From Paraflavitalea sp966211765 (GTDB lineage Bacteria; Bacteroidota; Bacteroidia; Chitinophagales; Chitinophagaceae), in the NCBI GenBank assembly GCA_966211765.1, contig CBIHOV010000002.1, positions 310,001 to 374,000 on the forward strand: a stretch of 64,000 nt of DNA, written 5' to 3'. Both the position numbers and the translations under genes were made by a program. Each line of letters opens with the position of its first letter. The first letter of the stretch is position 1. Positions 34,789 through 43,120 of the stretch are shown here, in pieces. The notes beneath the pieces were generated by a model. It ran no database searches. It was not told the DNA's origin and saw only the letters and a list, made by a program, of their open reading frames with translations.

Positions 34789-36785
34789 TCATTTTATCCT
34801 ACCTGGGGAAGATGGTGCTTTGCTCCGGCATCCTGTTGGGTTACTACTGGCTTTTCCTGCGCAACAGGCGTTTTCACCATTACAACCGGTTTTACTTGCT
34901 GGCCACACTGGTATTCTCCATCGTATTGCCTTTCATAAAGATCCCGGTATTTGAAGACCCTGGTATGCTGAACCAGGTGGCCTATAATACGGCCAGGATC
35001 GTCACCCTGCCATCGGTCACGCAAGCGGAAAGCCTGCAGGAAGGGCCATTGCAAACATCAACTTTATTAACCCCGTCCAACCTGTTGTGGCTGCTGTATG
35101 GAGCCGGGCTGCTGGTTTTGTTGTTTATCCTGGTGCGTGGCTTATTGTATATCCGGAAAATATCCCGGAGATATAATTATGAAGTGGTGGAGAAGTTAAG
35201 GTTCTACCAGACAAGGGAGCCGGGCTCCCCTTTTTCCTTCTTTCGCTCCATCTTCTGGAACGACCAATTGAATTTTAACAGTGCTCAGGGACAACAGATC
35301 TTCCGCCATGAACTATTCCATGTGCAGCAGAAGCATACAGCGGATATTTTGCTGGCAGAGTTGATCACTATGATCGGTTGGTTCAACCCTTTTTTCCACC
35401 TTATCAAAAAAGAGCTCAAGGCTATTCATGAATTCCTGGCCGATCAATATGCTGCTTCCGGCAGCAACCAGTACCAATATGCCGAGCTGCTGGTACAGCA
35501 GGTAATGACGCACCGTCAGCAATCGCTGGCCCATCACTTTTTTCAAAACCAATTAAAAAGACGCATTGCTATGATCACTCAACTCAACCAGTCCAAATAC
35601 GGATACTGGAGTCGGGTAATGGTATTACCTGTCTCCCTGCTGCTATTCTTTTCGGTGACATTATATGCCGGGCAACAAAAAGAAGTGCCTGCCGGCCCCA
35701 TCAATAGTTTTGTTTTTGAAAACGAGGAACAGTACACAGATCGCACAGATACCATCCCCCCTACTGACGAGAAGGCTATCCTTGAAGCCAAAATAAAGAT
35801 CCTTAGTAATGCGCTCATACTGGAAAAAAAAGTACAGGAACAAGCGCCCCGGAAAAATGATAAGTTTCAGAAATCGCTCGAACTAAACCTGCAGCTATTA
35901 AAATACGAGCTGGAGTTGACTGAAAAAAACAAGCTATCTGAGGATCAATTGTACCACAACAAAGACACTGTGTACCGTGGTAAAGATATAGTCTATCGTG
36001 GTAAAGATGCCGTGTACCATGGTAAAGATGCCGTGTACAGTGGTAAGGATGAAGTGTACCGTGGTAAAGATTCGGTGTTCTATAGTGAAGAGCAATTGTA
36101 CACCAGTAAAGAAAAGCTGTACTATAATGAAGAAAAGGTAAAAGGTACAGCTTTGGAAAAGAACCAGATCAAACAGAAACTACTGGAGGATCTCTTAAAA
36201 AAGCAAGGGATCCAGCAGGATAAGCGTGCAAGCAATACACTCAAAAAGGAGTTGCAGGAATTGAAGGTTGAGGAGAAGGTATTGCAGGAAAAGAACTTCT
36301 ATACTGAAGATGTCGCAAAAGTATATGTATATGACCAGGCATTAAAGACAGCAGGAGATGCAGCCATGCAAAAGGACCTGGCGGTAAGCAATACAATGAG
36401 GTATGCTGATGACACCGTACAAAATACAATTATCCGCTTTTTCAACAGGCGCTTCCGCTATCCGGTGGAAATGATGGACCATGGTGGAGAAGGATCCATC
36501 TGGTATTCAGTTTCGCTGGATGAAACGGGCAAGCTAAAGGATTATGAAATATTCCAGGAAGAGCCGGCTGCTGCACATGGCAATGTGCAGGGAATTGTGA
36601 TCGTAGGCTATGTTCACAAAGATAGAGTGCTTGGCGCCCCATTAAGCGAAGAAAGGATCCGGGAATTGATGAATGCGGAAGTAAAGAACTTATCATCCAA
36701 GAGCGTTAATATTTTTGGTAGCCGTAAAGTATCCCCTGCCCGTTATTTTTATAAAGCGACTTTCAAGCTTGAAAAGGGGAAATAG
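34785..36785 (+). CDS. M56 (BlaR1-like) metallopeptidase with heptapeptide repeats and TonB-like C-terminus
   Basis: A 666-residue inner-membrane protein. Helices at about 3-25, 35-52, 100-122 and 281-297 enclose the M56 zinc site H175-E-L-F-H179 with E216 further on. The outer part has a charged stretch (325-387), nine 7-residue repeats with consensus xVYRGKD (388-450), a coiled region (455-505), and a TonB C-terminal-like domain (about 545-662: FRYPVEMMDHGGEGSIWYSVSLDETGKL). There is no penicillin-binding sensor domain as in BlaR1. The trigger is unknown; the TonB-like part could contact outer-membrane receptors (inference). Confidence 0.9.
   Translation: MIILSYLGKMVLCSGILLGYYWLFLRNRRFHHYNRFYLLATLVFSIVLPFIKIPVFEDPGMLNQVAYNTARIVTLPSVTQAESLQEGPLQTSTLLTPSNLLWLLYGAGLLVLLFILVRGLLYIRKISRRYNYEVVEKLRFYQTREPGSPFSFFRSIFWNDQLNFNSAQGQQIFRHELFHVQQKHTADILLAELITMIGWFNPFFHLIKKELKAIHEFLADQYAASGSNQYQYAELLVQQVMTHRQQSLAHHFFQNQLKRRIAMITQLNQSKYGYWSRVMVLPVSLLLFFSVTLYAGQQKEVPAGPINSFVFENEEQYTDRTDTIPPTDEKAILEAKIKILSNALILEKKVQEQAPRKNDKFQKSLELNLQLLKYELELTEKNKLSEDQLYHNKDTVYRGKDIVYRGKDAVYHGKDAVYSGKDEVYRGKDSVFYSEEQLYTSKEKLYYNEEKVKGTALEKNQIKQKLLEDLLKKQGIQQDKRASNTLKKELQELKVEEKVLQEKNFYTEDVAKVYVYDQALKTAGDAAMQKDLAVSNTMRYADDTVQNTIIRFFNRRFRYPVEMMDHGGEGSIWYSVSLDETGKLKDYEIFQEEPAAAHGNVQGIVIVGYVHKDRVLGAPLSEERIRELMNAEVKNLSSKSVNIFGSRKVSPARYFYKATFKLEKGK
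35946..36134 (+). repeat. 21-bp coding tandem repeats (xVYRGKD)
   Basis: Nine consecutive 21-base units inside the M56 gene. Protein units: QLYHNKD, TVYRGKD, IVYRGKD, AVYHGKD, AVYSGKD, EVYRGKD, SVFYSEE, QLYTSKE, KLYYNEE. Central units are nearly identical in DNA and outer ones have drifted, the usual mark of repeat expansion from the middle. Confidence 0.9.
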
Positions 36786-37137
36786 CATTCAACTACACAT
36801 GAAGCACAGTAACCAACTTTCCTAGTAAACAATCATGCGTCCGGAAATGCGCACACATTGTATCAAAACCGATCACTTACCCAGTAATTATTATTCTCAT
36901 AACTACTGGTTTTCAGTGACTAACAAAGTGGCATACGCCTTGGATAGAGATGTCCGGCTTATACCAACATCTACATCAAACATTACTTTTTTTCTATACG
37001 CAAGTTAACCTTCGTTAACTACGGGGCAGGTTTCCACCTGCCCCTCTTTGTTCATACAATTTAATTAAAAAAATAACGTTGCTGTTCTTTATTGTATAAG
37101 CTGCGAATAATACCTCCTAAACTTAAACTAACGATGT
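36786..37137. other. 352-bp gap with two hairpins
   Basis: No credible coding frame. AGTTAAC-CTTC-GTTAACT (37003-37020) is directly followed by GGGGCAGG-TTTCCA-CCTGCCCC (37023-37044) and TCTTTGTT, a likely plus-strand terminator. It stands 240 bases after the M56 stop, so it may end a long 3' region or a small RNA. Confidence 0.55.
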
Positions 37138-38235
37138 ATGAAATGCTTCTTTATCATATTTTTTCAATTGATCGCATTTGCGGCCAGCGCCCAAAAACAG
37201 GTGACCATTAATGCCAGGGTTACCGGGTTGAAAGAAGGCGATAAAGTCTTCCTGCTCTCTAACCATGAGAATTGGCGCGACTCAGCATTGGTAAAAGATG
37301 GCCGGTTTCAGTTCAGGCTATCCGTACAAGAAGGCAGCTCCTATATGATGCAACTTACGCGCGCCTACCTCGACGGACAATTCCGCGAGTTCTACCTGGA
37401 AGAAGGCACGCTCAACCTGGAAATCAAACAGGGTGTGTTTTACAACTGTCGTATATCAGGAGGATCTTTTGCAAAAGATCAACAGGATTATTATAAAGCT
37501 ATAGAGCAACTGAATACATCCCAAAAGATGAAAGCCAATAATGCGAAATTCCTGGAAGCTCAAAAAAATAACGACACAGCAACTCAAAATGCACTTAGCA
37601 AAGAGGCTGATCGAATACTTGCGCTGCGGAAATCAACCGCTCAACAATGGGCCATTCAACACAGTAGCTCTCCGGTGAGCAGTTTTGCCCTGTACAGCTA
37701 TGGTATGCCCAACAATTTGCAACAAATGGAAGAATTGCTGAACAAGCTATCACCCGCTGCCCGGAATAATGCGCCGGGCAGGTATTTCCAGGAAAAAGTA
37801 GCTGCTTCTAAAGCTACCGCGATCGGAAAAATAGCACCCGGCTTCATTCAAAATGATACGGCCGATAAACCGGTGGCATTAACGGACTTCCGTGGCAAAT
37901 ATGTATTGATCGATTTTTGGGCAAGCTGGTGTGGCCCTTGCCGTGAAGAAAACCCTGCGCTGATAGCTGCCTGGCAGAAATACAAAGACAAAAACTTCAC
38001 CGTGCTCAGCATTTCCTTAGACAATAAAAAAGATCTCTGGCTGCAAGCCATTCAAAAAGATCAGCTTACCTGGACGCATGTTTCCGATCTCAAATCCTGG
38101 GATAATGCCATTGCGCGGCAATACGGTATTGGATCTGTGCCAGCCAACTTATTACTTGATCCGGAAGGCAGGATCATTGCCAAAAACCTTCGGGGAGAAG
38201 GGCTGGAAAAACAACTGGCAGCTACACTTCATTGA
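37138..38235 (+). CDS. TlpA-like thiol:disulfide protein with N-terminal DUF4369
   Basis: A 365-residue exported protein: signal peptide (FFIIFFQLIAFAASAQ), DUF4369 beta domain (about 20-115, with VTGLKEGDKVFLLSN and FYLEEGTLNLEI), a helical linker, then a thioredoxin fold (about 230-365) with DFWASWCGPCREENPAL (active CxxC), VLSISLDNKKDLWLQAI and the cis-Pro loop GIGSVPANLLLDPEGRI. It is likely a periplasmic reductase for cytochrome or other envelope thiols. Confidence 0.93.
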   Translation: MKCFFIIFFQLIAFAASAQKQVTINARVTGLKEGDKVFLLSNHENWRDSALVKDGRFQFRLSVQEGSSYMMQLTRAYLDGQFREFYLEEGTLNLEIKQGVFYNCRISGGSFAKDQQDYYKAIEQLNTSQKMKANNAKFLEAQKNNDTATQNALSKEADRILALRKSTAQQWAIQHSSSPVSSFALYSYGMPNNLQQMEELLNKLSPAARNNAPGRYFQEKVAASKATAIGKIAPGFIQNDTADKPVALTDFRGKYVLIDFWASWCGPCREENPALIAAWQKYKDKNFTVLSISLDNKKDLWLQAIQKDQLTWTHVSDLKSWDNAIARQYGIGSVPANLLLDPEGRIIAKNLRGEGLEKQLAATLH

Positions 38236-38294
38236 TGGGTTATCATCGAATGACCTGTAACTGCCAGTCTGGTCTAAATATATGATGCCTTAAA

Positions 38295-39503
38295 TTAGAA
38301 AACGATCTCTTCACCAGCGGTCTGGAGCACCAGTTCTTTTTTAGTGCCGGCCTCTACCCTGCCCACGATCTTTGCTTCAATACCCAGGGCTTCTGCTGCT
38401 TTGATCATAGCGGCGGCAGACGCTTCCGGGGTAAATACTTCGAGCCGGTGGCCCATATTGAATACCTGGTACATTTCGCGCAAGTCGCTACCCGATGCCT
38501 GCTGAATGATCTTGAATATCACCGGGGGTTCAAACAGGTTGTCCTTCACAATACGGAAATCGCCCGGCAGGTATTTCATGCATTTGGTTTGTCCACCACC
38601 ACTGCAATGGATCAATCCATGTATGGCATCAAAATGCTTGCTGAACAGTTCTTTCAATAAAGGTGCATAAGTACGGGTGGGGCTCAGCAGGAGCTGGCCG
38701 ATTGTAAGCTGCGAGCTTTGAGCTGCGAGCTGCGAGCCGGCTTCCAGGTTGTAACCTGCATTCTTTAGCGAATCCGTCATTTTATGAGGCCCGATATAGA
38801 CCACTTCATCACTCAATGAATTTTCGTATGATTCTTTGAATTGCTGAGCATAGAACTTGCTCAGTACATCGTGCCGGGCGCTGGTAAGGCCATTACTGCC
38901 GATACCGCTGTTGTAAGTGGTTTCATACACAGCTTGCCCATAGCTGGCAAAACCTACGATCACGTCGCCGGGCTGTATCTTTTCATTGGTCACCAGTTGT
39001 TGTTTGGGCCAACGGGCGGTCATGGTGCCATTCACCGCAATGGTGCGCACCACATCGCCTACATCGGCGGTCTCTCCACCCAGAAAATGGATATTAACGC
39101 CGTATTGTTTTAACTCATCAAAAAACTCCTGGGTACCATTGATGATTACTTCCAGCACTTCGCCTGGTACGCGCGATTTATTGCGGTCGATGGTTGAAGA
39201 AAACAAGAGGTTATCGTGGATACCCACACAGAGCAGGTCATCCAGGTTCATAACAATCGCATCCTGGGCAATGCCTTTCCATATGGAAATATCACCGGTT
39301 TCCTTCCAGTACAGGTAAGCCAGGATACTTTTGGTACCTGCGCCATCGGCATGCATCAGGTTGACTGCATTGTTATCGCCCGTGAGGTAATCGGGGTATA
39401 TTTTGCAAAAAGCATAGGGATACAAACCTTTATCCAGTTTCTCGGTAGCCTTGTGAACTTCTTCTTTCTGAGCAGACACGCCCCGCTGTGAATATAAACT
39501 CAT
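38295..39503 (-). CDS. purM: AIR synthase (phosphoribosylformylglycinamidine cyclo-ligase), carrying a repeat-coded insert
   Basis: Fifth step of purine synthesis (FGAM to AIR with ATP). At 402 residues it is longer than the roughly 345 of E. coli, partly as Bacteroidota forms are. Conserved parts: HADGAGTKS (51-59), FLGGETADVGD (140-150), LLLSPTRTYAPLL (271-283) and HCSGGG. Residues 255-266 (AGSQLAAQSSQL), just before LTIGQ, are coded by a 7-bp tandem repeat and have no counterpart in typical homologues as recalled. A -7 box four bases before the ATG suggests a leaderless mRNA. Confidence 0.93.
   Translation of the reverse strand: MSLYSQRGVSAQKEEVHKATEKLDKGLYPYAFCKIYPDYLTGDNNAVNLMHADGAGTKSILAYLYWKETGDISIWKGIAQDAIVMNLDDLLCVGIHDNLLFSSTIDRNKSRVPGEVLEVIINGTQEFFDELKQYGVNIHFLGGETADVGDVVRTIAVNGTMTARWPKQQLVTNEKIQPGDVIVGFASYGQAVYETTYNSGIGSNGLTSARHDVLSKFYAQQFKESYENSLSDEVVYIGPHKMTDSLKNAGYNLEAGSQLAAQSSQLTIGQLLLSPTRTYAPLLKELFSKHFDAIHGLIHCSGGGQTKCMKYLPGDFRIVKDNLFEPPVIFKIIQQASGSDLREMYQVFNMGHRLEVFTPEASAAAMIKAAEALGIEAKIVGRVEAGTKKELVLQTAGEEIVF
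38707..38741. repeat. Five-unit 7-bp array inside purM
   Basis: AGCTGCG, AGCTTTG, AGCTGCG, AGCTGCG, AGCCGGC in exact register on the plus strand. On the coding strand three heptamers make seven codons, giving the peptide period SQLAAQS without stop codons. Confidence 0.88.
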
Positions 39504-39507
39504 GCGG

Positions 39508-39515
39508 CAAAACTA
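39508..39515 (-). promoter_or_regulatory. -7 element TAGTTTTG, leaderless layout before purM
   Basis: Exact TAnnTTTG on the minus strand; its G is four bases from the purM ATG, the same spacing as at 10207-10214. Confidence 0.55.
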
Positions 39516-39590
39516 AGAAAGAAGTCGGACTTTCGGATGCTATTGACATTCGGACGATTCGACTTTTCGGGCTATTTTCGCACCGCATTT

Positions 39591-40598
39591 ATGAAAGTTT
39601 ACCATTCAACAGATAATATACCTGCCTTTAACCGGGCAGTACTCACCATAGGTACATTCGACGGGGTACACCTGGGGCATTGGCAAATACTGGAGCAACT
39701 GCAGGAGGAGGCCCGGCGGATAGGCGGTGAAACGGTCATAATTACGTTCCATCCGCATCCCCGCAAGGTGGTTTCGGCCGAACAGCCTGCTTTTCACCTG
39801 CTCAACACCATTGAGGAAAGAATTGAATTGCTGGAAAAATGTGGTATTGATCACCTGGTGATCGTTCCTTTTACCCCGGTTTTTGCCCAGCAAACCCCGG
39901 AAGCCTATATAGAGCATTTTTTAATAGAAAAGTTCCATCCCCATACGATCATTATCGGCTACGATCACCGTTTTGGACAAGGCAGGACAGGCAATTACAA
40001 GCTCCTGGAGGAGTTTAGCGCCCGTTCGGGTTTCCGGCTGATGGAAATCCCTCCGCATGTAATTGATGAGAATACAGTGAGTTCCACCCGCATCAGGCAG
40101 GCTATCCTGGAAAGCCGGATAGAACAGGCCAACGGCTTGCTGGGTTATGATTTCTTTTTTGAAGGAACTGTTGTTGAAGGCAATAAACTGGGAAGGGTAT
40201 TGGGTTATCCCACAGCCAACCTGCGCATGGAAAACGAGGAAAAGCTGGTACCCGGCAATGGCATTTATGTAGTGGAGGCGGAGATAAGAATGCAGAATAC
40301 AGAATTCAGAATTCAGAATTCAGAAGCCTCGGACCAGGACTCAGGCCCCAAGCTTCCGGACTTGCAAAAAGGCATGATGAGTATTGGCATAAGACCTACC
40401 ATCACAGATAACAGGCTCACCATTGAGGTAAACCTTTTTGATTTCAATGCCGACATCTATGGCCGCACGCTTCGTGTATATGTAAAGCGATACCTGCGCG
40501 CAGAAGAGAAGTTTGACGGACTGGAAGCGCTGAAAGCTCAACTGGCCAAAGACAAAGAAGATACACTTCGCTATTTCGGTCTTAACTCATCATCTTAG
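39591..40598 (+). CDS. ribF: Bifunctional riboflavin kinase/FAD synthetase, carrying a repeat-coded insert
   Basis: Makes FMN and FAD. The ATG at 39591 gives 335 residues and starts the nucleotidyltransferase domain directly: LTIGTFDGVHLGHWQIL (18-34), FHPHPRKVV (53-61), GYDHRFGQGRTGN (123-135), VSSTRIRQ (163-170). The kinase domain follows: EGTVVEGNKLGRVLGYPTANL (191-211, with the PTAN motif) and GMMSIGIRPT (261-270). Residues 233-246 (RMQNTEFRIQNSEA) come from a 7-bp repeat, and the whole loop 232-260 is about 20 residues longer than usual. A near -7 box (TATTTTCG, 39574-39581) precedes. The end overlaps holA head-on by 17 bases. Confidence 0.94.
   Translation: MKVYHSTDNIPAFNRAVLTIGTFDGVHLGHWQILEQLQEEARRIGGETVIITFHPHPRKVVSAEQPAFHLLNTIEERIELLEKCGIDHLVIVPFTPVFAQQTPEAYIEHFLIEKFHPHTIIIGYDHRFGQGRTGNYKLLEEFSARSGFRLMEIPPHVIDENTVSSTRIRQAILESRIEQANGLLGYDFFFEGTVVEGNKLGRVLGYPTANLRMENEEKLVPGNGIYVVEAEIRMQNTEFRIQNSEASDQDSGPKLPDLQKGMMSIGIRPTITDNRLTIEVNLFDFNADIYGRTLRVYVKRYLRAEEKFDGLEALKAQLAKDKEDTLRYFGLNSSS
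40287..40328. repeat. Six-unit 7-bp array inside ribF
   Basis: AGAATGC, AGAATAC, AGAATTC, AGAATTC, AGAATTC, AGAAGCC in exact register. Three units code RIQNSEF-type heptapeptides with no stop. The first unit AGAATAC and the last AGAAGCC recur in the array at 57227. Confidence 0.9.
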
Positions 40599-41580
40599 CC
40601 ACCATTTCTTTCAACAGAGACGCATCTGAAGTTCCCACATCATTCACACCAATGCTTTTAAGGTTGTATTGGTGTAATAAGAGTAAAGCGCTCTCGGTAC
40701 CTTCATATCCATAATTTTTTGCAGTAAGCAGGTAGTCTTTCACAAACCAGGCGTTGACACCGATATTCAGCGCAATTGTTTTATCATCTTTAGCACTCTG
40801 TCCAAAGATCATATAGGTTTTACTGAAAAGATTATACAGGGCAGGCAATACCAACTGGATAGGGGCTGCTTTGGGATTGGCTTCAAAATATTGAATGATG
40901 CGCATGGCTTTGGCCAGGTCACGGGAAGCTACCGCGCTCTGCAATTCAAAAGGGTTGTATTCCTTGCTTACACCTACATATTTTTCAATATCATCTTCAG
41001 TAATATTCTTGCGCTCACCCAGGTTCACCAGCATTTTATCAATCTCATTGTTGATGCGGCTAAGGTCATTCCCAATATGATCTACCAGGAGCAGCAAGGC
41101 TTTTTGAGACATGGAATAACCTTTTGACTGTACCAGTTCATTGGTCCAATCGGGCAGCTGGTTATCATACATCTTTTTGGTAGTGAGCATCTCCCCCTTT
41201 TCTTTGAGGGTTTTTGCCAGCTTGCTACGGCCATCTACCTTTTTTTCTTTATATGATACGACGAAGATGGTAGACTTTAAAGGATTTTCTATATATGGCT
41301 CCAGCTTGTCGATATCCCGCATTTGCTGGGCTTCTTTTAATAATACGACCTGCTTGTCTGAAAACATGGGATAACGGCGGCAGGCATTGATGATATCAGG
41401 CCAGTTAGCGTCCTTGCCATAGAAGACAGTGAGGTTAAAACCAGCCTCCGCCTCGCTCAGGATATGGTGTTCGGCGTAATTAATAACCTTATCAATAAAG
41501 AAATCCTCCTCTCCTTCCAGCCAATAGATGGGTTTAAATTGCTTTTTCTTCCAATCAGATAATATTTTTTCAGCAGACAT
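40582..41580 (-). CDS. holA: DNA polymerase III subunit delta
   Basis: Clamp-loader subunit that opens the beta clamp. The ATG at 41580 gives 332 residues starting SAEKILSDWKKKQFKPIYWLEGEEDFFIDKVI, the delta start. Other marks: YPMFSDKQVVLLKEAQQM, IFVVSYKEKKVDGRSKLAKTLKEKGEM, NDLSRINNEIDKMLVNLGE and NPFELQSAVASRDLAKAMRIIQYFEANPK. The frame is open further upstream but gives no useful sequence. The stop overlaps ribF. Confidence 0.93.
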   Translation of the reverse strand: MSAEKILSDWKKKQFKPIYWLEGEEDFFIDKVINYAEHHILSEAEAGFNLTVFYGKDANWPDIINACRRYPMFSDKQVVLLKEAQQMRDIDKLEPYIENPLKSTIFVVSYKEKKVDGRSKLAKTLKEKGEMLTTKKMYDNQLPDWTNELVQSKGYSMSQKALLLLVDHIGNDLSRINNEIDKMLVNLGERKNITEDDIEKYVGVSKEYNPFELQSAVASRDLAKAMRIIQYFEANPKAAPIQLVLPALYNLFSKTYMIFGQSAKDDKTIALNIGVNAWFVKDYLLTAKNYGYEGTESALLLLHQYNLKSIGVNDVGTSDASLLKEMVAKMMS

Positions 41581-41810
41581 GGGGACGTAGAATATTTGAA
41601 ATTGGTGCAATATTACACCAAAAAAGGGCTTGTTTGGGGAGTAAATATACACAGCTATAACACAATACTATACTACATTACAGCGTTTTTTACCCCGCCA
41701 TTCCGCCTTCCTCCGGGAAATTTTGGCATGGTTTTGGACTAACCCAATATCGTAAACCTAATGAAGGGGTTAGCACCCAAATTTTAAACTTTTGAAAACA
41801 CATATTAACT

Positions 41811-42788
41811 ATGAGCACAACCAATTATCCATCAGCTAGTCCTCAAAATCAGCCTCCTAAAAAGGATTCTAAAAATCTGATCATCGGTTTATTAGCCGTT
41901 GGTATCCTTGGTACATGGGGTTATTTTCTGTGGGACAAAAACAAATCTGACCAACAGATCACTTCTCTGCAAACTCAATACGTTGCAGTAGATTCTTCCA
42001 AGAATGAATTGCAAAAGAGTTTTGATGCAGCTGTGATCCGTCTGGATTCACTGACCGGTTATAACAATGAACTGGAAGGTAAATTAAGCGAGCGCAATAG
42101 CGAGATCTCTAAAATCAAAAATCAGATAGCCGCCAAACTGAAGAAAGAAAGGCTGACTGAAAGAGAGAAAAAAGAGCTTGCTGCACAGATCACTGACCTG
42201 AATAGCAAGATCAATAACCTGGAGCAGGAAGTAGCCCGCCTGACGCAGGAAAATTCAGTGCTGACTACTGAGAAGACTCAGTTAACAGCTGACAAGGAAA
42301 AGCTCTCTACTGATCTGGCAACTACCAATACTGCCAAGCAGGAATTGGAAAAGAAAGTAGAAGTAGCTTCTACCCTGAATGCTTCCAGCATCGCTATCAC
42401 GCCTATTGATGAAAGAAGCGGTGGCAAAGAAAAAGTAACTACTACTGCAAAACGCGTAGACAAACTGGTTATCTCTTTCGATGTTGACAATCGTATTGCT
42501 GCAAATGGCGCCACTGACGTTTATGTAGCAGTAACTGACCCTGAAGGAAAGCCTGTAACTGTTGAGGCACTGGGTTCCGGTACCTTCACTACCCGTGAAG
42601 AAGGCGACAAATTCTACACTTTCAAAATGCCTGTTAACATTGAAACCGGTAAGAAAGTACACGTAGAATATCCCTGGAAACAAAACAGCGGTTTCAAGAA
42701 AGGTAACTACAAGATTGAAGTTTATCACAATGGCTTCAAGATCGGCGAAAGCGTTCGTGAACTGAAAAAAGGTGGCATCTTCGGATAA
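41811..42788 (+). CDS. Membrane-anchored coiled-coil protein of unknown function
   Basis: A 325-residue protein: a proline-rich start, one membrane helix (LIIGLLAVGILGTWGYFLW, 23-41), a long coiled coil (about 45-190, heptads rich in Lys/Glu/Leu/Asn) and a C-terminal beta domain (about 210-325: KLVISFDVDNRIAANGATDVYVAVTDPEGKPV, GNYKIEVYHNGFKIGE). The architecture suggests an envelope protein held to the inner membrane, with the beta domain outside. No named family is recognised. It has its own strong terminator. Confidence 0.8.
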   Translation: MSTTNYPSASPQNQPPKKDSKNLIIGLLAVGILGTWGYFLWDKNKSDQQITSLQTQYVAVDSSKNELQKSFDAAVIRLDSLTGYNNELEGKLSERNSEISKIKNQIAAKLKKERLTEREKKELAAQITDLNSKINNLEQEVARLTQENSVLTTEKTQLTADKEKLSTDLATTNTAKQELEKKVEVASTLNASSIAITPIDERSGGKEKVTTTAKRVDKLVISFDVDNRIAANGATDVYVAVTDPEGKPVTVEALGSGTFTTREEGDKFYTFKMPVNIETGKKVHVEYPWKQNSGFKKGNYKIEVYHNGFKIGESVRELKKGGIFG

Positions 42789-42817
42789 TCACTATCAGAT
42801 ATTTAAGAAATAAAAAG

Positions 42818-42852
42818 GACCGTTCCGGCTATACCGGGACGGTCTTTTTTTT
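42818..42852 (+). terminator. Rho-independent terminator of the coiled-coil gene
   Basis: An 11-bp stem with one G-T pair (42818-42828 with 42834-42844), loop CTATA, then eight T residues. Confidence 0.92.
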
Positions 42853-42934
42853 ATGCTTTATTGGTGCCACACTTAATCAGTTGAAGTGCTTAATTAAATG
42901 TAACTACCTACTTCAAAGACGGCTTCGACGAACT

Positions 42935-43070
42935 CCTTTAGAGCACGGCCACGTGGGAGGATTGCCTCCCGCTGTTGCGGGACAAGCTCTAAAGGGCAAA
43001 TGAATTTTGTTGATATTCCATTTCTACAAAGCTGTAGCCTCCGCCTTGGTGCGGGACAAGCTCTAAAGGG
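42935..43070. repeat. Composite repeat region in a 332-bp gap
   Basis: A 20-base direct repeat, GCGGGACAAGCTCTAAAGGG, at 42977-42996 and 43051-43070. An inverted copy of its core, CCTTTAGAGC, lies at 42935-42944. A GGGAGG-ATTG-CCTCCC hairpin lies at 42955-42970. The copies are 74 bases apart. The region sits between convergent genes. Confidence 0.8.
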
Positions 43071-43120
43071 GCGGGAGTACCCTTCGACAGGCTGATATTT
43101 CTTTCCTGAAGAAGAAGTTA

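Noticed and set aside
39521..39580. TCGG-rich stretch between purM and ribF as another periodic array
   Set aside because: The spacing between TCGG copies is 8, 17, 9 and 8 bases, so there is no fixed period.
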